A DNA stretch of 64,000 nucleotides, from assembly GCA_963847595.1 (NCBI GenBank), contig CAWKAJ010000002.1, forward strand, positions 930,001-994,000, read 5' to 3'. Made by a program: the position numbers and the translations under genes. The notes below the pieces were generated by a model, which was not told where the DNA came from, did no database searches, and was given only the letters and a program-made list of their open reading frames with translations. Origin of the DNA: JACWAE01 sp963847595 (GTDB taxonomy: Bacteria; Chloroflexota; Dehalococcoidia; SZUA-161). Numbering within the stretch: position 1 is the stretch's first letter; every line of letters starts with the position of its first letter. Below, piece by piece: positions 36,226 through 45,503 of the stretch.

Positions 36226-36897
36226 TCAGACCTGTTTGCCTTTGCTGTCACTCTTCGACAGAATCGCTATCTTGCGCTCCTCGCCCTGGCCTATGCTTTG
36301 GGTAGCTACATCAGGGTTATCTTTCAACTCGAGGTGAATAATCCTGCGCTCGTTGGGAGGCATCGGCTCCAGGGTTACCGACCTGCCAGTGGACTTTACC
36401 TGCTCTGCCAGGCGTCGCGCAAGCAAACGCAACGATTCGTAGCGCCTCTGCCTGTATCCCTCGACATCCACAACCACTCCAACGCGGGACTTAAGCCGTC
36501 TGCTGATAATAAGATTGACCAAATATTGCAGGGCCGAAAGTGTCTCACCACGCCTCCCGATAAGGATACCTAGATCCTCTCCCTTTATATCGAGCGGAAT
36601 ATTCCCTACCTCACCAGCACCACTTTTGTCCAGCACAACATTAGCAGGCACCTTCATTAAAGAGAGGATGTCCTGCAGGACCGCCTCAGCCATACCCGCA
36701 ACATCCTCACCACCCTCAGGCTTTTGTCCCAGCGGCGTTACCCTGACCCTGACTTCCTCCGAGCCAAAGCCAAAGATACCAGCCTTTCCTTTCTTAACAA
36801 CGACAACCTCTACTTCCGAACGGCCCAGCCCCAATTCAGCCAGAGCAATCGCGATGGCTTCCTCTTCAGTCTTTGCGCTTACCTCTACGCTTTCCAT
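36226..36897 (-). CDS. jag: Jag/KhpB RNA-binding protein
   Basis: 223 aa: Jag-N domain (residues 1-50, ESVEVSAKTEEEAIAIAL, KKGKAGIFGFG), linker, KH domain with GRRG loop (IGRRGETLSALQYL) and R3H domain (PMPPNERRIIHLEL). Start ATG 36897 begins with the Jag-N domain; the longer frame to 36981 only overlaps yidC. Overlaps yidC by 32 nt, the standard yidC-jag pair. Confidence 0.93.
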   Translation of the reverse strand: MESVEVSAKTEEEAIAIALAELGLGRSEVEVVVVKKGKAGIFGFGSEEVRVRVTPLGQKPEGGEDVAGMAEAVLQDILSLMKVPANVVLDKSGAGEVGNIPLDIKGEDLGILIGRRGETLSALQYLVNLIISRRLKSRVGVVVDVEGYRQRRYESLRLLARRLAEQVKSTGRSVTLEPMPPNERRIIHLELKDNPDVATQSIGQGEERKIAILSKSDSKGKQV

Positions 36898-37912
36898 GAC
36901 TACCCTTCTTTCGTTGAGAGATGATATCGCCTTCCACAGCCTCCTTCTTCTCATAACTTGCACCATCTGCATTAGCACCACTTAGCTCCGGGGCTACACT
37001 CTTCCCAGCCTTCTTTCCCGTACTTGCTGTTTCCTCAGTCTTCTCCGCGGGATTATTCGCTGGTTGAGGAGCGCCCCTCTTCAAAAATGATGGTAGAGAA
37101 GGCCAAGTCAAAGTGCCCCAGCCGGTTACGCGATACTGCAATACCATGCTGATAATATTGGAGATCACCCAGTAAAGAGAAAGCCCGCTGGGAAGTGACA
37201 GAGAGAAAAGGCCAAACATCAATGGCAGTACCCACAGCATAATACGGTTCATAGACTGCTGTTGAGGGTCTGTGGAGGGCTGTGTCGACATTTTCTGCAG
37301 CGCCCACATGCTCGCCACCGTCAGGATCGCCATGAAGATATCCCCTTTGGTGAGATCCAGCCACAAGAAATGATGGTTCAGGGGTAGCGCGTCCCGAATC
37401 ACCGCCGAGGAATACAGTTGTTTGGATAAACCAAGAAGGTTCTCAGGAGTATATGCGAGAGCCTGTATAACAGACTGATACAGAGCAAGCCAGATGGGGA
37501 ACTGAACGAGCATGGGGAAAGCACAGCCAAGTGGATTAACACCTGTTTCTTTATACAGCTTCATCGTCTCCTGACTTAGCTTCTGCTGGTCCTTGGCATA
37601 TTTCTTTTGCAGCTCTTGCATCTTGGGCCCTATTGCCTGCATCGCCCTGCTGGATTGCAGCTGCTTCATGGTAACAGGAAACATAAGCAGCCGAATGATG
37701 ATAGTCAGCACTATGACAGCAATGCCGAAGCTGCCAAGAAAATACTTGGACATCAGGACTAGGAAGTTCAGCATGGGCTCCAGGAGAATTGTGTTCCAGA
37801 CGCCGGTTATGGAAATGACGCCAGCAATAAGGAGGACTATCACCACTCCTATGAGCAGGAAAATGAGGAATCTGCGCACATTGAAAGGTTGGGCAGCTTT
37901 TGCCTCAGCCAT
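36866..37912 (-). CDS. yidC: membrane protein insertase YidC
   Basis: Inserts proteins into the cytoplasmic membrane with or without SecYEG. 348 aa, no large periplasmic domain, like Gram-positive forms: an N-terminal helix, then the conserved five-helix core from about residue 45 (RLLMFPVTMKQLQSSRAMQ) to 265, then a basic Pro/Ala-rich tail ending in GKRRGKRKD that may contact the ribosome. Confidence 0.95.
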   Translation of the reverse strand: MAEAKAAQPFNVRRFLIFLLIGVVIVLLIAGVISITGVWNTILLEPMLNFLVLMSKYFLGSFGIAVIVLTIIIRLLMFPVTMKQLQSSRAMQAIGPKMQELQKKYAKDQQKLSQETMKLYKETGVNPLGCAFPMLVQFPIWLALYQSVIQALAYTPENLLGLSKQLYSSAVIRDALPLNHHFLWLDLTKGDIFMAILTVASMWALQKMSTQPSTDPQQQSMNRIMLWVLPLMFGLFSLSLPSGLSLYWVISNIISMVLQYRVTGWGTLTWPSLPSFLKRGAPQPANNPAEKTEETASTGKKAGKSVAPELSGANADGASYEKKEAVEGDIISQRKKGSHGKRRGKRKD

Positions 37913-37925
37913 GGTTTCTTCTATC

Positions 37926-39050
37926 TCACTTAGTCAATGGTACGCCCCAGACTTGGCGACCCGTCTGACCATCCAACGCATAAAGTTTGTTATCCTGACT
38001 ATTTATGTAAACCGTGCCCCCCGCAGCACAAAGAGGGGAAAGAACTTTAGAGTTGATGCCGTCGAATTCCCACTTCTTTTCACCGGTATTCAAGTCAAGT
38101 CCATAGACCTTGCCCACTTCGGAGGCCACCACCAGCACCCCCCCAGCTATGACCGGCGACGCTTCGACCAAGCTACCTGCATCGAAAGGTTTAGGCCAGA
38201 CCATAGTGCCGTTGCCGGCGTCTAAGGCATAAACGTTATGGTCAAGGCAGCCAGCGTAGATGGTGCCATTATTATAAGCAGCCTGCGACCAGAACCAGTT
38301 ACCCGCACCCTCGAAGACCCACTTCTGCGTACCGCTGTCTGCATCTATAGCGTAGAATTTGTTATCGAAGGAACCGACATATACCACTCCTTCGACAACC
38401 AGGGGGGTAGAGGCTATGCCGCCACCGGTCTTGAACGACCATTTCTTTGTCCCATCGGTGGCATTCAAGGCGTAGAGGCTGTGATCGAGAGAACCAAAGT
38501 AAACGACTCCGTCAACAACAACAGGTGTAGCCCAGACCTCATTCTCGGCGGAGAAACCCCACTTCAAAGACCCATTGTCGGCATCGAGCGCAGAAAGGTT
38601 TCCGTTGGATGAGCCTACAAATACAGTGCCGTCACTAACCGCTACCCCGCCGGAAACAGCGCTTTTTAGGTTATAATTCCATCCCTGCACTCCACTGGCA
38701 GCATCTATGGCATAGACCTCCCCGGTATGGAACGCCACATAGACCGAGCCATTGGCAACGGCAGGAGCACCATAGAGTTTCCCTCCCACAATCGAGCTTG
38801 CCGCACAGGTGAAAGAGCTGGCTGTCTGTCCGGATTGCCCTGCTGTTGGCTGCCAGTCCCATTTTCGACTCCCGCTGTCCGGATTCAAAGCGAGGACTCT
38901 GCCATCCATGGTGCCAACATATAGAGTACCCCCTTCACTTACAGTTCCAGGCCAGCCGCGAGCACCATAGCAGGCAGACAAGGTTAGACTAGCAAGAATA
39001 ACAACTACGAGAATAGCCTTTGTCAATCTAAATCGCCTGATTTTTGCCAT
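37926..39050 (-). CDS. PQQ-like beta-propeller lipoprotein (BamB-like)
   Basis: 374 aa. A signal peptide with lipobox LTLSAC at residues 22-27 predicts an outside-facing lipoprotein. Seven or so repeats of the type GxVYVGSxDxxLYALDAxxG..KW form a beta-propeller. No PQQ-enzyme catalytic motifs are seen, so it is probably a binding or assembly scaffold. It is inserted between yidD and yidC with gaps of 35 and 13 nt in the same orientation, and may assist membrane-protein assembly (inference). Confidence 0.88.
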   Translation of the reverse strand: MAKIRRFRLTKAILVVVILASLTLSACYGARGWPGTVSEGGTLYVGTMDGRVLALNPDSGSRKWDWQPTAGQSGQTASSFTCAASSIVGGKLYGAPAVANGSVYVAFHTGEVYAIDAASGVQGWNYNLKSAVSGGVAVSDGTVFVGSSNGNLSALDADNGSLKWGFSAENEVWATPVVVDGVVYFGSLDHSLYALNATDGTKKWSFKTGGGIASTPLVVEGVVYVGSFDNKFYAIDADSGTQKWVFEGAGNWFWSQAAYNNGTIYAGCLDHNVYALDAGNGTMVWPKPFDAGSLVEASPVIAGGVLVVASEVGKVYGLDLNTGEKKWEFDGINSKVLSPLCAAGGTVYINSQDNKLYALDGQTGRQVWGVPLTK

Positions 39051-39085
39051 CGAGAGAAACCGTTAATAGATAGGCAGAAACGGGG

Positions 39086-39295
39086 TCAGGGCACAGGGTC
39101 TACACCGCCCTTGGCCAGGGGATGACAGCTACAGATGCGCTTCGCCGTAAGCCAACCACCTTTCACCACACCATACTTCTCAACTGCCTCGTAGCCGTAT
39201 TGGGAACAGGAGGGCACATAGCGACATGAACTGAGCCTGCCAGGAGAGATGGCCACCTGATAAAAACGTATTAGCCCCAAAGCGATTTGTTTCAC
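39086..39295 (-). CDS. yidD: membrane protein insertion efficiency factor YidD
   Basis: 69 aa with the family pattern RFYQVAISPG, CRYVPSCSQYGYEAVEKYG and CHPLAKGGVDPVP. Start overlaps the rnpA stop by 4 nt. Confidence 0.95.
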   Translation of the reverse strand: MKQIALGLIRFYQVAISPGRLSSCRYVPSCSQYGYEAVEKYGVVKGGWLTAKRICSCHPLAKGGVDPVP

Positions 39296-39660
39296 CCTTT
39301 CGATTCCCCTCTTCCCTTGGCTCCATCCTTATCTGCCAAAATTCGTGCTCGGCGCAGCAACCCTGCCACCGATGCTCCTAATTCGTGATAGTTTGCTGTA
39401 GCTGCCTGGCTGCGGGCTATTAACACCACATCCCATCCCGTCTTCGCAGCCGTCGCCCTTGCCGCCTCGCGTAACAGCCTCTTCACCCGGTTGCGCACCA
39501 CTGCCTTACCCAGGCGTTTACCGGCTACGAAACCGTACCGGTTCCACTCCAGACCATTAGGCAGCGTTTTAAGCACGACGAGATCGTTTGCCCACGTCCT
39601 CCCATGCTCATAAACGGCAGCAAACTGCGAATTCTTCCTGAGCCTTTCCTTTTCACCCAT
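39292..39660 (-). CDS. rnpA: ribonuclease P protein component
   Basis: 122-aa basic protein that helps the RNase P RNA mature tRNA 5' ends. RLRKNSQFAAVYEHGR at the N-terminus and the RNR motif in GKAVVRNRVKRLLREA are diagnostic. Follows rpmH by 18 nt and overlaps yidD. Confidence 0.95.
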   Translation of the reverse strand: MGEKERLRKNSQFAAVYEHGRTWANDLVVLKTLPNGLEWNRYGFVAGKRLGKAVVRNRVKRLLREAARATAAKTGWDVVLIARSQAATANYHELGASVAGLLRRARILADKDGAKGRGESKG

Positions 39661-39678
39661 TCCGCCACAGCAGCAAGA

Positions 39679-39816
39679 CTATACAGCAAGCTTATGGCGA
39701 CCCTTGAGCCGCCTCCGTCTCAGAACTAACCGTCCGCCGCGAGTAGCCATACGTGAAAGAAAACCATGTTTGCGTTTTCTTCGTAACTTCTTCGGTTGAT
39801 AAGTTCGTTTCGGCAT
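39679..39816 (-). CDS. rpmH: 50S ribosomal protein L34
   Basis: 45 codons: MPKRTYQPKK ... HGFLSRMATRGGR, ending RLKGRHKLAV, which is L34 throughout. Weak SD GGAAGAGA. First gene of rpmH-rnpA-yidD-(lipoprotein)-yidC-jag, driven by a perfect promoter just upstream. Confidence 0.97.
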   Translation of the reverse strand: MPKRTYQPKKLRRKRKHGFLSRMATRGGRLVLRRRRLKGRHKLAV

Positions 39817-39845
39817 TCTCTTCCTGCTTTACTTAAAGGCTCTTT

Positions 39846-39875
39846 ATTATACTGTATCCCGTTCTCCAATGTCAA
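39846..39875 (-). promoter_or_regulatory. perfect-consensus promoter of rpmH operon
   Basis: Minus-strand TTGACA (39870-39875) and TATAAT (39846-39851) with an 18-bp spacer; start about 23 nt before the rpmH ATG. Confidence 0.85.
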
Positions 39876-39916
39876 TTTGCACCGGCTTGCTCGCAAATAT
39901 GAAAGCGTCAAAGCAT

Positions 39917-40561
39917 CTACATAGCATGTTTCAAAACAACAATCTCAGTTGCCTGAGAGAATTGCCCTGCCTTTAGCTCCAAATCGCTTGTGTTGAGCCT
40001 CTTCACATTAGCTTTGCCCTTCAGGAAATCGTCCACCCCGGCGATTGGGAAAGAGCACTTGTCGTTTCTATAGTGCATGGGGATCACCACCTTGGGCTTG
40101 ATCTGGTCGCAAATCTTGCTCGCCGCGGCGGCATCTATAGTGTAGAAGCCTCCCACCGGTATCATCAGGACATCGACCGGCCCTATCTCAGCGATCTCAG
40201 GCCCGGATAGCAGATGTCCCAGGTCTCCCAGATGGCAGAGCCTCACGCCGTTCACAGTGAAACAGAACGCCGTGTTCGGCCCGCGCTGGCTTCCTTGGGA
40301 GGCATCATGGTAAACTTCAACCCCATTGAATTCGATACCCTTCTCCTTTTTCTTGCCTCCGCCGCTTACCAGCTTGGGGTTTCCTTTGACCCTGGCACCG
40401 AAATGGTCCCCGTGCTTATGGCTAACGACTACGACATCGGCTGGACCCTCAATCTGCGCATATTGAAGGTCGGGGTAAACTCCGTACGGGTCGGTTATTA
40501 TTCTGGTGCCATCGTCAGCGGTTATCAGGAAAGCCGAATGACCCAGCCATCTTATCTTCAT
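39917..40561 (-). CDS. UlaG-like metallo-beta-lactamase-fold hydrolase
   Basis: 214-aa MBL-fold protein. The Zn-binding HxHxDH is in SHKHGDHFG (about residue 55), with later ligands in CHLGDLGH and PMHYRN. AAGGAGG 7 nt before ATG 40561 sets the start. Paralogue of the gene at 53640 (both begin MKIRW.xHS). Such proteins include L-ascorbate-6-phosphate lactonase, but the substrate here is unknown. Confidence 0.88.
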   Translation of the reverse strand: MKIRWLGHSAFLITADDGTRIITDPYGVYPDLQYAQIEGPADVVVVSHKHGDHFGARVKGNPKLVSGGGKKKEKGIEFNGVEVYHDASQGSQRGPNTAFCFTVNGVRLCHLGDLGHLLSGPEIAEIGPVDVLMIPVGGFYTIDAAAASKICDQIKPKVVIPMHYRNDKCSFPIAGVDDFLKGKANVKRLNTSDLELKAGQFSQATEIVVLKHAM

Positions 40562-40580
40562 GATAAAACCTCCTTCGGCG

Positions 40581-42092
40581 CTATTTTCCCCACTCCTCGG
40601 CAATTGCCAGGGCGAAATTGACCAGAGTCCTTACCGCAACCCCGGTGGCACCTTTCACTGTATAAGCCCGCTCCTTACTAGAGAATGATGTGCCGGCAAT
40701 ATCCAGGTGCGTCCAGGGGGTATCCTGGCTGAACTCAGCCAGGAACTGGGCGGCGGTAATAGCCCCTCCCCATCTGCCACCCGAGTTCTTAATGTCAGCC
40801 ACGTCGCTCTTATTCTGCTCCTTGTACTCATCGAACATGGGGAGCTGCCAGATTTTCTCCCCCGATTCTTCACCGGCCTTGATCACCTTGGCAACCGTCT
40901 CCTGGTTATTGCCAAAAGCGCCGGTGCAGACATCACCCAGGGCCACATGGCAGGCTCCGGTCAGGGTCGCCACATCCACCAGGGGGGAAAGCCCCAGCTT
41001 CCTGGCATAGCAGAGGGCATCGGCGAGTATCAGCCTGCCTTCCGCATCGGTGTTCACCACCTCTATCGTTTTGCCATTCATTGCCTTCAACACGTCCCCC
41101 GGTTTCAGCGCAGCGCCTCCCGGCAGATTCTCCGTCGCCGGTATCAGTCCGGTAACATTTACTTTAGCCTTGAACTCAGCGATAGCTCTCATCGCAGCTA
41201 TCACCGCCGCACCGCCGGCCATATCGCCTTTCATCTCGTCCATGCCCTCGGCAGGCTTGATTGAGATACCTCCCGAATCGAAGGTCAGCCCCTTGCCCAC
41301 CAGACCCAGGGTGGTTTTCGAGAAACCGTCTCCCCGGTAGCTGATGACGATGAATTTCGGCGGCTGTCTGCTGCCCTGAGCTACACCTAAGAGTGCCCCC
41401 ATGCCCAGGTTCTTCATCTCCTCCCGCTCCAAAACAGTGCACTCCATCCCGTATTTCGCAGCCGCGTTGCGCGCCACCTCCGCCATATCTGAGGGCGTCA
41501 TATAGTTGGCAGGCTCGTTAATCATATCCCGGGCATAGTTAGTAGCCTCAGCCAGTATCCGGCCCCGATTAACCCCCTGTTCCAGAGCAGCGTGTTTACT
41601 CCCGTCCCGCTCTACGATAAGCAGTTCCTCTATCTCGCCATGCTCCGGCTCTTTAGTGATGTGTTTGCGGAAAGTATAAAGCCCGAGGATACTGCCCTCG
41701 GTCAGGGCCTGAGCCGCTTTTCCAGCGTCCATGCCGCCTATTCCAGCTCCATGGACTATGGTTGCCGCCTGTTTGACGCCCAATCTCCTCAGAAACCTGC
41801 AAACCTCCGCCATCGCTGCGCGAATGGAGTCCAGGGTGAACTTCTCCTGCTTCCCCAGACCCAGCACCACCACCCGCTCCGTCTCCATCTTCCCCAGGGT
41901 ATGAATAAGGGTCATCTCATTGAGCTTGCCCTTGATTTCACCCTCTGCGATAAGCCTGGTTATAGCCCCTCCCAGAGCCTGGTCCACCGCCCCCGTAGCT
42001 CCGCCCGGACGCTCCACTCCCTCGAACAGGTTCACAATAGCGGCGCCGACTTTAATCTTGGTTATATCGCCGGAGACAACATTTACCTCCAA
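40581..42092 (-). CDS. pepA: leucyl aminopeptidase (M17)
   Basis: 503-aa cytosolic aminopeptidase with two metal ions. The metal and catalytic motifs GKGLTFDSGGISIKP (about residue 255) and NTDAEGRL (about 338) are intact. AAGGAGG about 10 nt before the ATG. Nineteen nt before the UlaG-like gene, probably one transcript. Confidence 0.95.
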   Translation of the reverse strand: MEVNVVSGDITKIKVGAAIVNLFEGVERPGGATGAVDQALGGAITRLIAEGEIKGKLNEMTLIHTLGKMETERVVVLGLGKQEKFTLDSIRAAMAEVCRFLRRLGVKQAATIVHGAGIGGMDAGKAAQALTEGSILGLYTFRKHITKEPEHGEIEELLIVERDGSKHAALEQGVNRGRILAEATNYARDMINEPANYMTPSDMAEVARNAAAKYGMECTVLEREEMKNLGMGALLGVAQGSRQPPKFIVISYRGDGFSKTTLGLVGKGLTFDSGGISIKPAEGMDEMKGDMAGGAAVIAAMRAIAEFKAKVNVTGLIPATENLPGGAALKPGDVLKAMNGKTIEVVNTDAEGRLILADALCYARKLGLSPLVDVATLTGACHVALGDVCTGAFGNNQETVAKVIKAGEESGEKIWQLPMFDEYKEQNKSDVADIKNSGGRWGGAITAAQFLAEFSQDTPWTHLDIAGTSFSSKERAYTVKGATGVAVRTLVNFALAIAEEWGK

Positions 42093-42154
42093 CTCAGCCT
42101 CCTTCTACTGCCTGAAACGTTGGCGCGGGTTATTCTATGCGACTTGCTTTGTGG

Positions 42155-42183
42155 ATAATATCCAAAACACAACATAAATGCAA
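42155..42183 (-). promoter_or_regulatory. pepA promoter
   Basis: Minus-strand TTGCAT (42178-42183), 17 bp, TATTAT (42155-42160). Confidence 0.6.
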
Positions 42184-42195
42184 CATATTAAAACA

Positions 42196-42222
42196 GTAGG
42201 GGCGGGTTTGGAACCCGCCCCC
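42196..42222. repeat. GTAGGGGC-family palindrome, copy 3
   Basis: GTAGGGGCGGGTT, 3-nt loop, AACCCGCCCC: a 10-bp GC-rich stem, the right TAC end lost. Lies upstream of the pepA promoter. Confidence 0.75.
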
Positions 42223-42311
42223 AAAATGTCTACCGTGCTCGGCAGAATTATGGCTGCTCGCTGTGGATGACAATATCGCACTAGGTTCTGGTGATACCCG
42301 TGCAGACTCTC

Positions 42312-42996
42312 TTACGCCTGCCAGAGCTCTTCCAAGCCAAGGTTTCTCACAGTATCAGCTTCCCATTGCATGAGCTGATTCCTCGCCTCTACCGGATTAT
42401 CTAAGAGTTTCTTGAGCAACTGCGCCTCTGCTGCCATTTCCTTCTCCCAAAATCTATTTAGAGGTTTCTTAAGTGTACGAAATCGTGTTGCCATTTGCTG
42501 CTGCCAGTACTCAATGCTGATATTGATCAATTCCAGCAGCCGATCCAACTGGTCCCCGGCAGCAGTTGTGTTGCCAGCCAATGCTAGTGTGTATACAATT
42601 GTCTGATGGATATGTTCGTTGTTTGGGGCTTCCTTAGCCGCGTTTTCAAGATAGTCCAAGACTCCTTCTATCGTACCAACACTATTCAGAAAAGGGACGG
42701 CTTCCTTCCTGATGACAGCGGTCAGTTCTTCTAAAAGTGCGGGATCGTCTGCATTCCAACCCCAAGCAGGCAGACGTCTTCCAAAAGTTAAGTGGATGAA
42801 CTTCGCAGGAACATATAGTGGTTGGAAGAAAACCGATAGATAAAACGATCTCGCGTCACCTGATCTCTCAAATAGAACTGCTCTCAAGACATGTTCAATA
42901 TGACCAAAGACCATCATGTCTCCTTTAACCATGAATCCTGCCCGGAAGCTGTGGAAGCAGCTTGTGCTCTATGGCGATGAATTCTTTCTTTTTCAT
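42312..42996 (-). pseudogene. hypothetical protein, probably frameshifted near its N-terminus
   Basis: No known domain recognised. The main frame (42932 to 42312, up to 206 aa) is hydrophilic with FYLSVFFQPLYVPAKFI near the start and a helical C-terminal half. It lacks a convincing own start. Just upstream in another frame, ATG 42996 opens a 23-codon ORF (MKKKEFIAIEHKLLPQLPG...) ending at TAA 42925, which looks like the missing N-terminus: joining the frames gives ...LLPQLPG-xx-VKGDMMVFG. Alternatively the short ORF is a coupled leader and translation restarts at the ATG pair at 42917/42914 behind AAAGGAGA. Raw reads would decide. Confidence 0.5.
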
Positions 42997-43057
42997 GGTC
43001 TTATCTCTACGGCCTTATCTCCATTATGGGCCCTCTAAAAATGGGTGGCAAGCAACC

Positions 43058-43092
43058 GTAGGGTGGGTGGAGTGCCAACGAAACCCACCCTC
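43058..43092. repeat. GTAGGG-type hairpin
   Basis: AGGGTGGGT (43060-43068) pairs with ACCCACCCT (43083-43091). It starts with GTAGGG like the palindromes elsewhere but with a longer loop. The remainder of the gap 42997-43201 shows nothing. Confidence 0.5.
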
Positions 43093-43201
43093 CAAAACCT
43101 TATCGCAAGTGTTACCCCGAATGATAATCTCATAAGACATGTTTTTCAAGCGTCTATACTCAATGGTTGCGATGATCATTGAAAAGTTGAGGGACACGCA
43201 G

Positions 43202-43906
43202 CTAAAACGGAGATTTGAACCGCACCCTGAACAGGCCCTTTACGTCCTCCCAGGCCGTTTTACCAACTTTCACCGTGGTGCCGGCGTCATCCACCCATTC
43301 CACGGGAACCTCTTTGATGCGGTAACCCTTTTTCTGGGCAAGCAGCAGAAGCTCGGTATCGAAGAACCAGGCCTGGTCCTTAATAAAGGGAACAATATCC
43401 TGCACCACATCACGCCTCACCGCCTTGAAGCCGCACTGAGCATCATGGAAGCTGGGCAGGAACATCGCCCTGATCAGGAAATTATAGCTGCGTGAGGTTA
43501 TCTCGCGCTTCAAGCCCCGTCTGACCCTGGAGCCTCCAACCAGCCGCGAGCCTATGGCAACGCCGTATCCCTCATCAAGCGCTTTGATCAACGGAGGGAA
43601 AGCGGTCAGCTTGGTCGAGAGGTCAACATCCATGTAGGCTACGGCATCAGCCTTGCTCTCCAGCCAAGCTTTTCTGAGGGCACGGCCGCGCCCCTTCAAA
43701 TCGAGGTGGACATATGTTACATGAGGGTACTGCTGCGACAGGGCCTGGGCCACAGCCAGCGTCTTATCCGTAGAGCCATTATCGGCGATGACAATCTGCC
43801 ACTGGTAAGGCAGATGCTCATTGAGGAAATCCCACAATGTAGCTATACAGCGAGGCAGGTCTTTCTCCTCGTTATAGCCCGGGATCACTACATCAACGGT
43901 CTTCAT
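43202..43906 (-). CDS. family 2 glycosyltransferase
   Basis: 234 aa, GT-A fold, similar to dolichyl-phosphate beta-glucosyltransferase/polyprenyl-phosphate sugar synthases: DVVIPGYNEEKDLP, ADNGSTDKT, DVD in AYMDVDLST, and FHDAQCGFKAVRRD. No membrane helix, so probably acts at the inner face on a lipid carrier. Eight nt after purH. Confidence 0.87.
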   Translation of the reverse strand: MKTVDVVIPGYNEEKDLPRCIATLWDFLNEHLPYQWQIVIADNGSTDKTLAVAQALSQQYPHVTYVHLDLKGRGRALRKAWLESKADAVAYMDVDLSTKLTAFPPLIKALDEGYGVAIGSRLVGGSRVRRGLKREITSRSYNFLIRAMFLPSFHDAQCGFKAVRRDVVQDIVPFIKDQAWFFDTELLLLAQKKGYRIKEVPVEWVDDAGTTVKVGKTAWEDVKGLFRVRFKSPF

Positions 43907-43914
43907 AAACCCAT

Positions 43915-45447
43915 CTAATGTTTGAAATGGCGCACTCCGGTGAAGACCATCGCCATCTTATATTGGTTTGCTACCTTTATCGCCTCCTCATCCCGCACCG
44001 AGCCTCCGGGCTCGACGATAGCAGTGACGCCGCCCTTGGCAGCCAGCTCCACGCCATCTGGGAAGGGGAAGAAAGCATCCGAGCCGAGCACGCTTCCCTT
44101 ACTGCGCTCCCCCGCCTTCTTCAAGGCTATCTCCACGCTCACCACCCTGCTCGGCTGCCCCGCCCCCATGCCCACGACCATAGAGTCCTTGGCCAGCACG
44201 ATGGCGTTTGACTTCACATGCTTGACCGCCTTCCAGGCAAACAGCAGGTCCTCTAGCTCCTTCTTGGTCGGCTCCCGCTCGGTCACAGTACGCCAGCCCG
44301 ATGTAGTCTCAACCAGGGCATCAGGGGTTTGCATAAGGAAGCCACCCCCGACCCTGCGAAAGTCGAATCTGGTTGAAGTCACTGCCTTCTGCGTGCCCAT
44401 GTCGAGGATGCGGACATCTTTTCTCTGCTTGAGCAGCTCGAGTGCCTTATCGTCATAGCTGGGCGCAATGATTACCTCATAGAATATCTTGCTCATCTCC
44501 TGGGCCGTGGCAGCATCCACAGGCCTGTTCGAAGCGACTATACCGCCATAGGCCGCCACGGTATCGCCGGAGTAGGCACGGCGGTACGCCTCGGCAAGGT
44601 CTTTATGCGATGCCAACCCGCAGGGATTGGTATGCTTAATCACAGCCACTGCGGGAGCCTCGAAGTCATTGGCTGCATTCCAGGCGGCATCGGCATCCAG
44701 GATGTTGTTGAAGGAAAGCTCCTTGCCCCAGAGCTGCTTCGCCGAGCTTATGCCCACCCCTTTTCCGCTCGCTACCTCCTCACTATAGAAAGCAGCCTTC
44801 TGATGCGGGTTCTCCCCATAGCGCAGGTCGTACTTCTTCTTCAAAGCTATAGTCAGCTCGCTGGCAAACCCTTCCTCATCGCCGCGCAGGTATTGAGCTA
44901 TCGCCGTATCATAGGCAGCAACATGCTGGAAAGCTTTCTGGGCCAACCTCTTTCGTTCCTCAATCTTTACCGCACCCTTCGCCAATTGTTCCACAAGCGG
45001 CTTGTAGTCCGCAGGGTCGACCACAACCAGCACGTGAGGAAAGTTCTTGGCCGCTGCGCGAATCATCGTCGGCCCGCCGATGTCTATGTTCTCCAATGCT
45101 TCATCCAAACTCACGTTCGACTTGGCCACAGTCTCTTTGAAAGGATAAAGGTTGACCGCTACCAGGTCGATGAGCCCTATCTTATTCTTATCGAGCTCAG
45201 CCATATGAGCAGGCAGATTTCGTTTCGCTAGAATGCCGCCATGCACCGCAGGATGCAGCGTCTTTACCCGCCCGTCCAGAATTTCAGGGAAGCCGGTCAA
45301 ATCGCTGACGCTTCGCACCTTCACCCCGGCTTCCACCAGCGCCTTCTTGGTGCCGCCGGTGCTGAATAGCTCGAAGCCAAGTTTGTGCAGACCTTTAGCG
45401 AAGTCGACTACACCGCTTTTATCGGAAACACTTATGATAGCACGCAA
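43915..45447 (-). CDS. purH: AICAR formyltransferase / IMP cyclohydrolase
   Basis: Last two steps of IMP synthesis. 510 aa: N-terminal cyclohydrolase domain (AIISVSDKSGVVDFAKGL) and C-terminal transformylase with the catalytic KHTNPCGLA. The start is a TTG (45447) behind AGGAGA. Third in purF-purM-purH. Confidence 0.96.
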   Translation of the reverse strand: MRAIISVSDKSGVVDFAKGLHKLGFELFSTGGTKKALVEAGVKVRSVSDLTGFPEILDGRVKTLHPAVHGGILAKRNLPAHMAELDKNKIGLIDLVAVNLYPFKETVAKSNVSLDEALENIDIGGPTMIRAAAKNFPHVLVVVDPADYKPLVEQLAKGAVKIEERKRLAQKAFQHVAAYDTAIAQYLRGDEEGFASELTIALKKKYDLRYGENPHQKAAFYSEEVASGKGVGISSAKQLWGKELSFNNILDADAAWNAANDFEAPAVAVIKHTNPCGLASHKDLAEAYRRAYSGDTVAAYGGIVASNRPVDAATAQEMSKIFYEVIIAPSYDDKALELLKQRKDVRILDMGTQKAVTSTRFDFRRVGGGFLMQTPDALVETTSGWRTVTEREPTKKELEDLLFAWKAVKHVKSNAIVLAKDSMVVGMGAGQPSRVVSVEIALKKAGERSKGSVLGSDAFFPFPDGVELAAKGGVTAIVEPGGSVRDEEAIKVANQYKMAMVFTGVRHFKH

Positions 45448-45503
45448 AGAATCTCTCCTTTTCTCTTTTTCTTTTGAAATTGTGTTCTTAGGGAGCTACA
45501 AGG

